Positions 1 to 9,626 are shown, numbered from the stretch's first letter. The stretch is 64,000 nt of DNA from Syntrophaceae bacterium (GCA_003153775.1 PMBI01000059.1:64647-128646); one strand, 5' to 3'. Made by a program: numbers and translations. Notes: generated from the letters alone by a model not told the origin.

Positions 1-33
1 AGGTCGATGGTTCAAATCCATCCCCCGCTACCA
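1..33 (+). tRNA. 3' end of a tRNA (identity unknown)
   Basis: The window opens inside a tRNA. A T-arm (gatgg, loop TTCAAAT, ccatc) is followed by the 3' acceptor strand ccccgct, discriminator A and an encoded CCA. The anticodon lies upstream of the window, so the amino acid cannot be stated. Confidence 0.85.
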
Positions 34-42
34 AAATAAATC

Positions 43-73
43 AAGGGGTTTGCCGGTATGACAGCCCCTTTTT
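43..73 (+). terminator. Rho-independent terminator after the tRNA
   Basis: The arms aagggg and cccctt are followed by a run of T. It lies between the tRNA and the end of the converging dehydrogenase gene. The opposite strand also has an A/T-rich flank, so it may serve both directions. Confidence 0.6.
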
Positions 74-79
74 CTTTGT

Positions 80-1735
80 TCATGACTCAGCTTTCCTCAC
101 ATCATCCTTGATTCTCTTTACGTGGCCGCGGCCCAATCCCTTCACTTCACAGCCAAGCTCAAAGAAGCGTCTGATCTTTGCATCATCCAATATGCCGAAA
201 CAGTCGATAACGGCGACGGGCCGCCCCGTCATCCCGAGAACGGCATCCGGCGTCAGCTTCAGGTACATTTCATGACGCACTGCGAGCACGACGGCGTCAG
301 CTTTTCTGAGCGCCTCTGAAATATCCTGATTGACGCGAAGTTCAGCAAGCTTCTCCTGATTCCGAAAAAACCGTGCTCTTGAATGGCCGGGCGCCGGATA
401 GCTTTCCTGTTTTTCAAATTCCCACCAGTGCTTCACATAGGGATCATGTACGACGACGTCTGCTCCCATCTCAGAGAGCTTACGAACCAGGATCTCAGAG
501 CCGCTGTAGCGCGTATCGCCGACGTCTTCCCGGTAAGACACCCCGAGAACGGCGATTCTGCAAGCTGCTACAATCTTCCCCATGTTCCGGAGCGCGTCTC
601 GCACAAGCTGCACTGCATGAAGGGGCCGGGTGTCATTTATATCGATGGCCAGGGGCGTAATCTTAAAGATGTCGTCTTCAAACCCCATCAGGGTGTGGTA
701 GGCCCAGACCCCGAGCCCGCCGTCCTTCGGAAGACAATACCCTCCAATGCCTGGGCCGGGGAAGATTATGTTGGAATGCGTCGGCCGCACTTTGACGGCT
801 TCCAACACTTTGATCAGATCGACACCGTTGCGCTCTGCAAAAAGACTCCATTCGTGGAGATAGGCAAGTAAAGTAGCCCGATAAGAGTTCTCCACAATCT
901 TGCAGGTTTCGCTTTCGATGGGGCGGTCCAGAATCGTAAGGGGGTACTTCCCCACGTTGATAACATCAGAGAGGAAGGCGACGACACGCCTCCGCGCCTC
1001 TTCATTGATGCCGCTCGCGACGCGCCAGAAATCGCGGATTGAAGAGACATACTGGCGGCCCGGCATAACCCTTTCAAAGGAATGGGCCAAGAGCGGCTCC
1101 CGGTCAGCAATGCCGCGTTTCTCGAAGGCCTTCTTTACTATCGGGTACGCTATATATTCGGTCGTTCCCGGCGGAACGGTCGTCTCAATCAGGATCATGC
1201 AATCCGGACTGATCCTTTCGCCGATGATCTTCAGACTGTCTTCGAAGGCGGTAATATCCGCCTCCCCACATTTCACGTTGCCGAAGGTTTCCTTGTTATA
1301 ATCACACTGAACATCCACCACAACGCAGTCGGCAAGGGAAAGGACATCATAGGTAAAAGTAGCAATGAGAGTCTTTTTCACATTCACGCAACGACTAATC
1401 AGGGGCGCAACCTCGGGATCTTCAGATTCGACGGGTGCAATGCCCCTGTTGATGTAGGGGATCTTCCAGTAAGAACGCGTCGAAGGCCTCTGCATTCCTA
1501 TGACAAACTTAGTTGGTTTTCCCGTAGCGGGATCGATGGTATCCGCGACGACGCCCGCCATGACAGCGCCCACAAATCCCAGGCCCATCACAACAACGAT
1601 CTCACGTCCCAGCGCCCTCTGTTTGTCCACGATCTCTTGCAGGCGCTCGAATTCAGAAACATATTCACTTTCCCCAGGGAGGGGAAACAATTCACCGTCC
1701 GGCGCTTGTGATGTTGGCTGCTCATTCAAGTTCAC
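80..1735 (-). CDS. Nucleotide-sugar dehydrogenase (UDP-glucose/GDP-mannose dehydrogenase family)
   Basis: This is an NAD-dependent enzyme that oxidises the C6 alcohol of a nucleotide sugar to the acid, normally for surface polysaccharide synthesis in the cytoplasm. The dinucleotide-binding motif GLGFVG is at residues 51-56, and the catalytic cysteine lies in GGYCLPKD at about residue 334. The protein has 551 residues, roughly 100 more than usual. The excess is a 45-residue N-terminal extension and an insertion near residues 440-480 in the C-terminal UDP-binding domain. The start is GTG with AAAGGA upstream. No glycosyltransferase or polysaccharide genes lie beside it, so the exact substrate (UDP-glucose, UDP-ManNAc or GDP-mannose) cannot be given. 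Confidence 0.85.
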   Translation of the reverse strand: MNLNEQPTSQAPDGELFPLPGESEYVSEFERLQEIVDKQRALGREIVVVMGLGFVGAVMAGVVADTIDPATGKPTKFVIGMQRPSTRSYWKIPYINRGIAPVESEDPEVAPLISRCVNVKKTLIATFTYDVLSLADCVVVDVQCDYNKETFGNVKCGEADITAFEDSLKIIGERISPDCMILIETTVPPGTTEYIAYPIVKKAFEKRGIADREPLLAHSFERVMPGRQYVSSIRDFWRVASGINEEARRRVVAFLSDVINVGKYPLTILDRPIESETCKIVENSYRATLLAYLHEWSLFAERNGVDLIKVLEAVKVRPTHSNIIFPGPGIGGYCLPKDGGLGVWAYHTLMGFEDDIFKITPLAIDINDTRPLHAVQLVRDALRNMGKIVAACRIAVLGVSYREDVGDTRYSGSEILVRKLSEMGADVVVHDPYVKHWWEFEKQESYPAPGHSRARFFRNQEKLAELRVNQDISEALRKADAVVLAVRHEMYLKLTPDAVLGMTGRPVAVIDCFGILDDAKIRRFFELGCEVKGLGRGHVKRIKDDVRKAES

Positions 1736-1948
1736 TATGATATCCTTTCGTCTTTTCCGTATGGAAGTGAAATAACTGCAATAATATCAGAAAACAAAGC
1801 ATTATAATGATGCTGCAAATGTCGGATAAAATTGCTATTTTGTCAAGAGTATTTTATCAATAAGGGAGATCAACGGCATGCTGCAGCAAGAAAGTTGGCA
1901 TGTGTTTTGTAAGTAATACGGATATCGTATAGGAGTCCGGGGTTTACT

Positions 1949-2692
1949 ATGGCTATTCCGATCAGAAATGACATGGAAAGGGAAGTTTCATATGCGCGGG
2001 AAATCCAAGCTTACAAAGCGCGGATGCTGAATGAATCCGCCCGCAAGAACAGTGCCTTTGAGGCTGTTCTGAAAGATGCCATGTCTACGGCGCCCGTGCT
2101 TGATAAGGAACAGGTTCGGACGCTGTTGCTTGCGATGAGAATGCAGATGAATGAGAGGTTGTTCCGTGTAGTTTCCGGTGACAGGCATGACAGCGATATG
2201 TTCAAACCGTTTCAAGGACTCCCGGAACCGGGTGTCACGGGGTATCTGCCGGAACCGGCAGCGTCAAAAATACGGCGTGAGCCGCAAAAAAATGACAATG
2301 TCCCGCGTAAAGACAATATTGACGATATAATCGGCAGCGCGGCCCAGAGGTTCAGCGTTGACCCTGACTTGATAAGAGGAGTCATAAAAGCGGAGAGCAA
2401 TTTCAACCGGAAGAGCACATCACCCAAGGGAGCCATGGGGCTTATGCAGCTCATGCCGGAAACTGCCAGAGATCTCGGCGTCAAAGATCCTTATGACGCT
2501 TATGAAAATGTCATGGGAGGGACACGCTATTTGAAAGGCCTTCTTGATCGATATGACGGCAATGTTGATCGTGCACTTGCTGCGTATAATTGGGGCATGG
2601 GAAATGTGGAGAGGCATCCGGGCAAACTACCGAGGGAAACCAGAACTTATATATCGCGGATCAGGCAGTATTACCTCGATGCAAAGGCTTAG
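1949..2692 (+). CDS. Lytic transglycosylase, SLT domain
   Basis: The C-terminal half (about residues 125-245) is an SLT-type lytic transglycosylase domain. It has the catalytic glutamate at residue 149 in KAESNFN, then the family motif GAMGLMQLMP and the late AAYNWG motif. Such enzymes cleave peptidoglycan glycan strands with formation of anhydro-muramic ends. The N-terminal 120 residues are charged and unrecognised. No signal peptide or lipobox is visible, which is odd for a periplasmic enzyme. It could be exported by a dedicated machine or start differently, although no better start is seen. The gene stands alone and converges on trmFO. Confidence 0.85.
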   Translation: MAIPIRNDMEREVSYAREIQAYKARMLNESARKNSAFEAVLKDAMSTAPVLDKEQVRTLLLAMRMQMNERLFRVVSGDRHDSDMFKPFQGLPEPGVTGYLPEPAASKIRREPQKNDNVPRKDNIDDIIGSAAQRFSVDPDLIRGVIKAESNFNRKSTSPKGAMGLMQLMPETARDLGVKDPYDAYENVMGGTRYLKGLLDRYDGNVDRALAAYNWGMGNVERHPGKLPRETRTYISRIRQYYLDAKA

Positions 2693-2750
2693 TCAGAATA
2701 ATTAAGAAGCATGAAGCACCTTTTACGCCGCTGTTGATGATAAACTAAGA

Positions 2751-4067
2751 TCAGTACCCTGTCTTTTCTTTCCAATCTCCCAGAGCCTGGAGGGAACGCT
2801 CCGCATAGTGCCGACCTCTCTCCTTCTTCGGAGCTTTCTCTGTAAGCGGCGGGAATATGCCGAAATTGATGTTCATGGGCTGAAATTTTTTTTGATCTGC
2901 ATGAGTGATATAATGCAGCATGGCACCGATAGCCGTTGTCGCAGGTAGCGGTGTCATGACCCGGCCGCAAAGATAACTCTCGACGCTCAGTCCTGCTACA
3001 AGACCGATTGCCGAAGACTCTATGTATCCTTCCGCACCTGTAATCTGACCGGCGAAAAAGATATTATCCTTCGTCCGCAATTGAAGCGATTCCCGGAGGA
3101 GAGCCGGCGAGTTGATGAACGTATTGCGGTGGATACTGCCATATCTTGCAAACTCCGCATTTTCCAGTCCCGGAATCGTTCTCAATATGCGACGCTGTTC
3201 AGGCCATGTGAGCTTTGTCTGAAATCCCACCATGTTGAAGAGTCTGCCGCCCTCATCCTCCTGCCGCAATTGCACTGCTGCATACGGCTGCTTGCCTGTC
3301 TTTGGGTCCAACAATCCCACAGGCTTCATCGGCCCATAAGCGAGGGTATGTTTTCCGCTTAGGGCGAGAACTTCAATGGGGAGACACCCGCTGAAGAATT
3401 TCAACTCTTCAAACGGTTTCAGGGGGACCTTGTCGCCTTCCATCAATGCCTGCCAGAACCGCTCATATTCCGCCCTTTCCATCGGGCAATTCAGATAATC
3501 ACCTTCTCCTTCGTCATACCTTGATGCCCGGAATACCTTTGTATGATCTATGGAGTCCCCTTCAATGATCGGAGAGATGGCGTCGTAGAAGTAAAGATAG
3601 TCGCTGCCGGTAAGCTCTGCAATGCTCTTGGCCATGGCATGAGATGTGAGAGGACCCGTTGCGACAATGACCAAGTGGTCATTGGGGATATCCTGCAATT
3701 CCTTCCTTATGATGGTAAGTCTTTCCTGCGAAAGGAGCTTCTCTTCCACATACATGGAAAAACGCGCCCTGTCCACGGCGAGGGCCTTGCCTGCAGGAAC
3801 AGCAGTTCTATCCGCCGCCTCTATGATAAGAGAGTTCATGAGGCGCATCTCTGCTTTCAGGAGGCCCGCGGCGTTTCCCTGCATGTTGGACCTAAGTGAA
3901 TTGCTGCATACCAATTCCGCCAGGTGGGGTGATTTATGGGCGGGGGAAAAAGCCTCCGGTTTCATTTCATAGATGACAACCGAGCGGCCCCTTATTAATA
4001 ACTGCCACGCCGCCTCACAGCCGGCAAGGCCGCCGCCGACAACGATGATGGGTTTCTCAGGGGGCAT
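2751..4067 (-). CDS. trmFO: Methylenetetrahydrofolate-tRNA (uracil-54-C5) methyltransferase
   Basis: TrmFO makes 5-methyluridine at position 54 of tRNA using methylene-tetrahydrofolate and FAD. The N-terminal FAD-binding signature VVGGGLAGCEAAW and the family segment around ELVCSNSLRS are clear, and the length (about 438 residues) is normal. The ORF track begins at a TTG inside topA. The ATG at 4067, five bases after the topA stop, gives the usual N terminus (MPPEKPIIVVGGG) and is preferred. It is the last gene of dprA-topA-trmFO, an order common in Gram-positive and deltaproteobacterial genomes. Confidence 0.95.
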   Translation of the reverse strand: MPPEKPIIVVGGGLAGCEAAWQLLIRGRSVVIYEMKPEAFSPAHKSPHLAELVCSNSLRSNMQGNAAGLLKAEMRLMNSLIIEAADRTAVPAGKALAVDRARFSMYVEEKLLSQERLTIIRKELQDIPNDHLVIVATGPLTSHAMAKSIAELTGSDYLYFYDAISPIIEGDSIDHTKVFRASRYDEGEGDYLNCPMERAEYERFWQALMEGDKVPLKPFEELKFFSGCLPIEVLALSGKHTLAYGPMKPVGLLDPKTGKQPYAAVQLRQEDEGGRLFNMVGFQTKLTWPEQRRILRTIPGLENAEFARYGSIHRNTFINSPALLRESLQLRTKDNIFFAGQITGAEGYIESSAIGLVAGLSVESYLCGRVMTPLPATTAIGAMLHYITHADQKKFQPMNINFGIFPPLTEKAPKKERGRHYAERSLQALGDWKEKTGY

Positions 4068-4072
4068 CTCTA

Positions 4073-6316
4073 TTACAGGGGGGCTTTGTACCTGCAATCC
4101 GCTGCACGGCAGGCCTTATGACTGCCTCCCCGCGGAGTGCGCTTTTCGATGAGGAACGGTGCGCCGCACTGGGGACACGGTTCCGGCACGGGTCTATCCC
4201 ATATGGCAAAAGTGCAGGTAGGATAGTTCGTGCAACTGAAAAATACTTTTCCTTTCTTCGTTCTTTTTTCGCAGATCTTCCCCGTGCATTCCTTCTCCGG
4301 ACACGCTATGCCGAGGTTGATGGGCATAGTATTCTTGCATTCAGGATATCCGGAACAGCCCAAAAACTTTCCAAACCTGCCCTCTTTGATGACCATGCCT
4401 TTGCCGCAGTGAGTGCATACAGTGTCGGTGGCAGCGGTCTCAGCGGGGCTTCCGTTTTCTTGGTTGGCATCGGGGACATTCATTGTATTCTTGCATTCAG
4501 GATAGTTGGAACAGGCGATAAACCTGCCCCTCTTGCCCCATTTTATGATCATCGGGCTTTGACACTTGTCGCATATGATGTCTGTGGGTGTTTCTTCCTT
4601 TTTAATATTTCTCATATGCAGCTCGGCATTCTTGAGCTCTTTTTCAAAAGAGGAATAGAATTCATTCAATGTGTCAAACTTCTGCGTCTTTCCGTCTTCG
4701 ATCAGATCCAATTTATTTTCCAGAGACGCCGTAAATTCAACGTCGAGTATCTTGGGAAAATTTTTCACCAACAATTCTGTAACGAGCGTTCCCAGCTCCG
4801 TCGGGATAAACCTTCCTTTTTCCAGCCGTACATACTCCCTATCCTGGATCGTGCTGAGAATGTTCGCGTATGTGCTGGGTCTGCCAATACCATTTTCTTC
4901 CAGTTCTCTTACGAGGGATGCTTCTGTGAATCGAGGTGGAGGTTGAGTAAATTTCTGCTCCGGCTTCAAAGAAATAAGGTTGAGGGTTTCGCCCACGGAG
5001 ACATCGGGAAGGGACTTGCTGAAATCGTCTTCGCCTTCCCCGTTTTCTTTGCCTTCCGTGTAGACGATCGTAAATCCGGGGAACTTCATTACCGATCCCT
5101 GCGCGCGGAAGAGGTATTTCCCCGCTTCCGTATCGATTGTAGTCTGATCAAGAACAGCGGGATTCATCTGGCTTGCCGTGAAGCGGTTCCATATCAGTTG
5201 GTAGAGGCGAAATTCATCGTTGCTCAAGTATGTCTTTATATCCTGGGGTCTATAAGCCATGGACGAGGGTCTTATCGCTTCGTGGGCATCCTGCGCCGTT
5301 GCAGAATTCTTGAATGTCCTTGGCTTGGGAGGAAGGAAACCCGGATCATAATTCTCCGCAATATATTTTCGTACGTCGCTGATTGCTTCTTCAGCAGTAC
5401 GGAGAGAATCGGTTCTCATGTATGTAATAAGCCCGACCGGGCCTTCTGGGCCTAATTCTATGCCTTCATAGAGCTTCTGGGCAACGCTCATGGTTTTTTT
5501 TGCAGAGAAACGAAGCCATCGCGAGGCTTCCTGCTGCATTTTGCTCGTCGTAAAGGGCGGCAGCGGAGACCTCTTTATCTCCTTCTTTTCCTGCTTTGCA
5601 ACAATGAAGGGAACAGCTTTCAGGTACTCGAGAATTTCCGACGATTGGGATTCATTGGTTATCTGTGACTTCTTGCCGTCGGCTTTGATAAGGCGAGCCT
5701 CAAAGGGCGGGGGATTTTTCCCTTCCAGTTGTGCCGTGATGTGCCAGTATTCCTGTGAGACGAATTTCCGGATTTCTTCTTCCCTGTCGCAGATAATCCG
5801 CACTGCAACGGATTGCACACGGCCGGCGCTTAAACCGCGTTTCACCTTATCCCACAGGATAGGACTGATCTTATATCCCACCAACCGGTCGAGGATGCGC
5901 CGCGTCTGTTGAGCCTCGTACTTGTTTACGTCCAGCTCCAAGGGGTTGTTCATTGCTTCCAGCACGGTTTTTTTCGTGAGATCATTAAAGAGAATCCTGT
6001 GGATGTCTTTATTTTTCATCCCTATCTCTTCGGCGATGTGCCAGGCTATGGCTTCTCCTTCCCTGTCCGGGTCAGGCGCGAGGTAGATGTGCTCTGCTTC
6101 CTTAGCGGCTTTCTTCAGATTGGCAACGACCTTTTTCTTGGACTCAATAACGCTCAATGTAGTCTCAAAATGTTTTTCCGGATCTATGCCAAGCTTGCTC
6201 TTGGGCAGGTCTTTAATGTGCCCCATCGAGGCATGGACTTCATAATTCGAGCCAAGGAACTTTCTAATGGTTTTTACCTTTGTAGGCGATTCAACAATAA
6301 TGAGGGAATGCGGCAT
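4073..6316 (-). CDS. topA: DNA topoisomerase I
   Basis: Type IA topoisomerase that relaxes negative supercoils by a single-strand passage. The Toprim acidic cluster DPDREGE is at residues 82-88 and the catalytic tyrosine at 299 in GLITYMRTDS. The C terminus carries four cysteine zinc-ribbon modules (starting CDKC, CTHC, CPEKEC and CPQC), as in long bacterial TopA proteins. At 747 residues it is full length. It starts two bases after the dprA stop, so the genes are probably co-transcribed. Confidence 0.97.
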   Translation of the reverse strand: MPHSLIIVESPTKVKTIRKFLGSNYEVHASMGHIKDLPKSKLGIDPEKHFETTLSVIESKKKVVANLKKAAKEAEHIYLAPDPDREGEAIAWHIAEEIGMKNKDIHRILFNDLTKKTVLEAMNNPLELDVNKYEAQQTRRILDRLVGYKISPILWDKVKRGLSAGRVQSVAVRIICDREEEIRKFVSQEYWHITAQLEGKNPPPFEARLIKADGKKSQITNESQSSEILEYLKAVPFIVAKQEKKEIKRSPLPPFTTSKMQQEASRWLRFSAKKTMSVAQKLYEGIELGPEGPVGLITYMRTDSLRTAEEAISDVRKYIAENYDPGFLPPKPRTFKNSATAQDAHEAIRPSSMAYRPQDIKTYLSNDEFRLYQLIWNRFTASQMNPAVLDQTTIDTEAGKYLFRAQGSVMKFPGFTIVYTEGKENGEGEDDFSKSLPDVSVGETLNLISLKPEQKFTQPPPRFTEASLVRELEENGIGRPSTYANILSTIQDREYVRLEKGRFIPTELGTLVTELLVKNFPKILDVEFTASLENKLDLIEDGKTQKFDTLNEFYSSFEKELKNAELHMRNIKKEETPTDIICDKCQSPMIIKWGKRGRFIACSNYPECKNTMNVPDANQENGSPAETAATDTVCTHCGKGMVIKEGRFGKFLGCSGYPECKNTMPINLGIACPEKECTGKICEKRTKKGKVFFSCTNYPTCTFAIWDRPVPEPCPQCGAPFLIEKRTPRGGSHKACRAADCRYKAPL

Positions 6317-6318
6317 GA

Positions 6319-7467
6319 CTACTCCTTAACCATAAACTTTTTTCCAGGGAGTTGCTTGATAATCCCTCTTAGCTCCAGAGTCAACAAAATATTTAAGGCT
6401 TCGTTTGGTTTTAACCCTGTAGCAGTGATTATACTATCTATATCCATGGCTTTTGAGGACATACTTTTCAATACGGACTGTTCTACATCTGTTAATTCAT
6501 GAGCGGCCGTTTTTCGTTGGGGTCTTTTCTCTTCGGCCTCATCCTGCTTCAATATGCTTTTTTCCGGAGGAGCGTCTTGGGAAGGCCTTCCCAGCTGCGG
6601 GAGGATCTCTTCCAATATATCGTAGGCATTTTCTATCAGTTTTGCCCCTTGTTTGATTAATTTATTGGTACCACGGGATCCCGCTGAATCAATGCTGCCC
6701 GGTACGGCAAAGACTTCGCGGCCCTGTTCGAGCGCCAGTTTTGCTGTGATAAGAGAGCCGCTCTTTTCATTAGCTTCAACTACAACAACGCCCAGAGATA
6801 TGCCGCTGATTATTCTATTTCTTGCCGGGAAATTCGATCCGGAGGGCGGCGTGCCGAAGGCGTATTCGGTGATCACGGCGCCTTTGGCGACGATTTCCTC
6901 GTAGAGTTCCCGATTCTCGGGAGGATAGATTGTATCGAGACCGCAGCCCAAGACGGCTATGGTTCTGCCTTTGCCTGTGAGGGCCCCTTTATGCGCGGCC
7001 GAGTCGATTCCCCTGGCCAGGCCACTCACCACGGTTATGCCTTTTATGGCAAGTTCGCGGCAGAGCCGCTCTGTGGAAAATTTACCATACGTGCTCGCCG
7101 TCCTGGAACCGACGACAGCGATGTTTACATCATCTGCCTTCAAATGCCCTTTGGCGTACAGAAAGGGTGGAAAATCATAGATGTTTAAAAGGCTTCTTGG
7201 ATATAAGGAATCCTGGTATGTGATCAGGCGGGCATCATATTTCTTGAGGAGCTCAAGTTCTTCCTCTGTCTTTTGCCAGCCGTTGAAGTCTTTAACATTT
7301 CCGGCTGTCCTGGGGCCAATTCCAGGAACGGCCGTAAGGCTCTGCAAAGACGCATTGAATACTTTCTTGGGATGACCGAAGGCATCAACTAGGTTCTTGA
7401 AGCCGAGACTTCCTACTCCATCGATGGATTTTAATGCTATCCAGTATTTGCGGTCGTTCGCGATCAT
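6319..7467 (-). CDS. dprA: DNA processing protein DprA
   Basis: DprA/Smf loads RecA onto incoming single-stranded DNA during natural transformation and is also widespread in bacteria not known to be competent. A helix-hairpin-helix segment (TAVPGIGPRTAGN) at about residues 45-58 precedes the Rossmann-like DprA domain with VVGSRTASTYG, SGLARGIDSAAH and GCGLDTIYPPEN. A C-terminal winged-helix segment follows at about residues 320-380. At 382 residues it is full length. It is the first gene of the topA-trmFO run and has a promoter candidate in the divergent gap upstream. Confidence 0.95.
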   Translation of the reverse strand: MIANDRKYWIALKSIDGVGSLGFKNLVDAFGHPKKVFNASLQSLTAVPGIGPRTAGNVKDFNGWQKTEEELELLKKYDARLITYQDSLYPRSLLNIYDFPPFLYAKGHLKADDVNIAVVGSRTASTYGKFSTERLCRELAIKGITVVSGLARGIDSAAHKGALTGKGRTIAVLGCGLDTIYPPENRELYEEIVAKGAVITEYAFGTPPSGSNFPARNRIISGISLGVVVVEANEKSGSLITAKLALEQGREVFAVPGSIDSAGSRGTNKLIKQGAKLIENAYDILEEILPQLGRPSQDAPPEKSILKQDEAEEKRPQRKTAAHELTDVEQSVLKSMSSKAMDIDSIITATGLKPNEALNILLTLELRGIIKQLPGKKFMVKE

Positions 7468-7526
7468 GTTTTAAAAGGAATGTCTGTTAAATGATAAGAA
7501 TCCGGAAAAGTCATAGATTGGGGCAA

Positions 7527-7554
7527 GATATATCGGATATAAAAAATGTGTCAA
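7527..7554 (-). promoter_or_regulatory. Sigma-70-type promoter for dprA-topA-trmFO
   Basis: On the minus strand a perfect TTGACA is followed after 16 bases by TATATC, about 60 bases upstream of the dprA start. Judged by eye only. Confidence 0.5.
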
Positions 7555-7632
7555 GACATTTCATCGTTAAAAACCGTTGCGTTCTCCCGATCTTTGGGTT
7601 AGAAAACACCATATTTCTCACTGGAGTTCTGC

Positions 7633-9327
7633 ATGGTCCGTCGCGTGTCTTTGCTTGTTATTGTATCTTTCGTGCTCATAAACTTATCCGGGGTATGGGC
7701 GCTCGACAATTTGCCGGATGCAGAGAACAAAAAGAAGGTGACATCTGATCAGGGAAAGACGAATGGGCAAAGCCCCGTCCTAAATATATCGCCGAGAGAA
7801 ATTGATCTCGGCGTCATTGGACCGGATGAAGGCGTCAAGAGCGCCTTTGTCCTGAAGAATGTCGGTTCGGGTTCATGCAACTGGCATGCAGACGGGTCGG
7901 AAGGGTGGGCGTTACTCGATGAGAAAAAATTGTCGGGTGTTTTGAAGAAGGAGGGAGAGAACCTCCAGGTTCACGTTAGCTTTCTAAAGAAGACTCATGG
8001 CACCGAGACGAACGGGAAAAACCTGGTTCAAATGAGTCTTGAAGCCGGGAACCGGATCAACATTTATCGCAAGAGTCTGCCTTACGGCAATTACAGGGAG
8101 GCGTTGAAATTCGCGTCGAATGGCGGAACGAGGACAATATTCATAAGATTTGAGCTGGCGTCCCGGGACGTAGAACCTAAGATTGACGTGGATCCTGCCC
8201 GGATTGATTTTGGAGCCGTCAAGCCGGGGGATTATGCGAGCAGGAGGATCAAGGTTACAAATAAAGGTCAGGAGATACTGCGATGGCAAGTATCCGTCAG
8301 AAGCAACGCCAACAGCACATCCGCTGAAGCCGGCAGATACAGCTCATTATTTAACGGAGACATCAAGGGCAGCGGAGTTTATGTGCCGCCGGCTCATTTG
8401 AAAGATGCTATGGATATAACGGGCAAATGGGCCGAGAGTAATGGGCTTCCCGCAAGCTCGGTGCCGTCCAGTTCCATAAGATATCGTTTTTGGGGATCCG
8501 GGATAAGCGTATTTTTGTCGACGGAAAATGGTGAGGAGAGCGTGTCCTTCCATACGGACGACAAGCATGGAGTAGAGCCTGATTGCCGTGAAGGTCAAAA
8601 AGAAACGATGGAGTGCGTGGTTGCCGAAGGCCTTCCGCACGGCCAGCACACTCTTACCATCATCAACAAGAGCGGTGGATTGGTCGTTCAGGGCGTGAGA
8701 ATTTTCAGCAGGGATGTGAAGAAGGGAACCCCGGGCTTGATAAGCATATTTCCGGATTCAGGCGATACGACAAGGGAAATTGATTATGTCAATGTCATGG
8801 TGAATACAAGACAGCGTACCCCGGGCTTTTATGATGAAAATATAATTTTCAATTCCAACGGCGGGAAAGCGGTCATTGAGGTATCCCTTGAAATAGCGGC
8901 AGACAATAAAATGGCGAGGGCTGTGGATGTCTATCGCTACGCGGCAGGAGGCGATTATTTGTATACGGCAAATCCTGAGGCGGAAGCAAATACCATCCAT
9001 GCTAAAGCATATAAGAAACAAGGCATAGCATACAGACTGTTCGGCCAGGGAACGCCGGGTACAACGCCTTTTCATAGATGGTATAATGCGGAGAAAAATG
9101 ACCACTTCTACTCATACGATCTGCATGGAGAAGGAAGATCCCTGAAGGGTTATGCGTACGAAGGGGTTATCGGAAACATAGCGACCTCCAGACTGACCAA
9201 TACGAGAGAACTGTATCGTTGGTATAATCCTTCTTCGGGCCGTCACTTTTATTCCACTGATCCGAACGGCGAAGCCGTCAGCAAAAGGGGCTATCGTTTT
9301 GATGGTATTGCCGGGTATGTGAGATAG
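7633..9327 (+). CDS. Secreted multidomain protein with Ig-like and DUF5648 repeats
   Basis: A signal peptide (residues 1-23, ending GVWA) predicts export. Two Ig-like segments of DUF1573/BACON type follow (about 45-100 and 180-225, each with a pattern like PARIDFGAVKPG). A central region at about 255-370 resembles a jelly-roll or malectin-like sugar-binding fold, and a third Ig-like piece ends near 425. The last 135 residues hold repeats of the DUF5648 type, seen in RWYNPSSGRHFYSTDP and GYRFDGIAGYV. No catalytic motif was recognised. A structural or adhesive surface protein is the likely class. The ATG has GGAG six bases upstream. It is divergent from dprA and stands alone before the tRNA cluster. 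Confidence 0.7.
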   Translation: MVRRVSLLVIVSFVLINLSGVWALDNLPDAENKKKVTSDQGKTNGQSPVLNISPREIDLGVIGPDEGVKSAFVLKNVGSGSCNWHADGSEGWALLDEKKLSGVLKKEGENLQVHVSFLKKTHGTETNGKNLVQMSLEAGNRINIYRKSLPYGNYREALKFASNGGTRTIFIRFELASRDVEPKIDVDPARIDFGAVKPGDYASRRIKVTNKGQEILRWQVSVRSNANSTSAEAGRYSSLFNGDIKGSGVYVPPAHLKDAMDITGKWAESNGLPASSVPSSSIRYRFWGSGISVFLSTENGEESVSFHTDDKHGVEPDCREGQKETMECVVAEGLPHGQHTLTIINKSGGLVVQGVRIFSRDVKKGTPGLISIFPDSGDTTREIDYVNVMVNTRQRTPGFYDENIIFNSNGGKAVIEVSLEIAADNKMARAVDVYRYAAGGDYLYTANPEAEANTIHAKAYKKQGIAYRLFGQGTPGTTPFHRWYNAEKNDHFYSYDLHGEGRSLKGYAYEGVIGNIATSRLTNTRELYRWYNPSSGRHFYSTDPNGEAVSKRGYRFDGIAGYVR

Positions 9328-9368
9328 CATTCACGTATTTTATCCTGTGCTTATTGTCAGCATTTAGC

Positions 9369-9397
9369 TTGACAAAATTTTTCAAAGGGGTTATTAG
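9369..9397 (+). promoter_or_regulatory. Promoter for the tRNA-Arg-His-Arg-Lys cluster
   Basis: A perfect TTGACA is followed after 17 bases by TATTAG, about 37 bases before the first tRNA. Position and spacing fit a stable-RNA promoter. Confidence 0.5.
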
Positions 9398-9433
9398 CTT
9401 CAACCTTATACGGTTTAGATATGGCTGTATTAT

Positions 9434-9510
<77 letters not shown>

Positions 9511-9520
9511 GAGATGAATG

Positions 9521-9597
9521 GTGGGTGTAGCTCAGGTGGTTAGAGTGCCGGGTTGTGGCCCCGGAGGTCGAGGGTTCGAATCCCTTCACTCACCCCA
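9521..9597 (+). tRNA. tRNA-His (anticodon GTG)
   Basis: Acceptor gtgggtg pairs with cactcac, and the anticodon loop gives GTG. The extra G at 9520 can pair with discriminator C73, the histidine identity feature, so the mature RNA probably begins at 9520. CCA is encoded. Confidence 0.95.
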
Positions 9598-9626
9598 TTA
9601 TTAATAAGCTGTTGAGATAAACAAGA

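Noticed and set aside
4118-5455. 445-codon plus-strand ORF
   Set aside because: It is antisense to topA, whose motifs and zinc fingers are intact; no ribosome site or family likeness.
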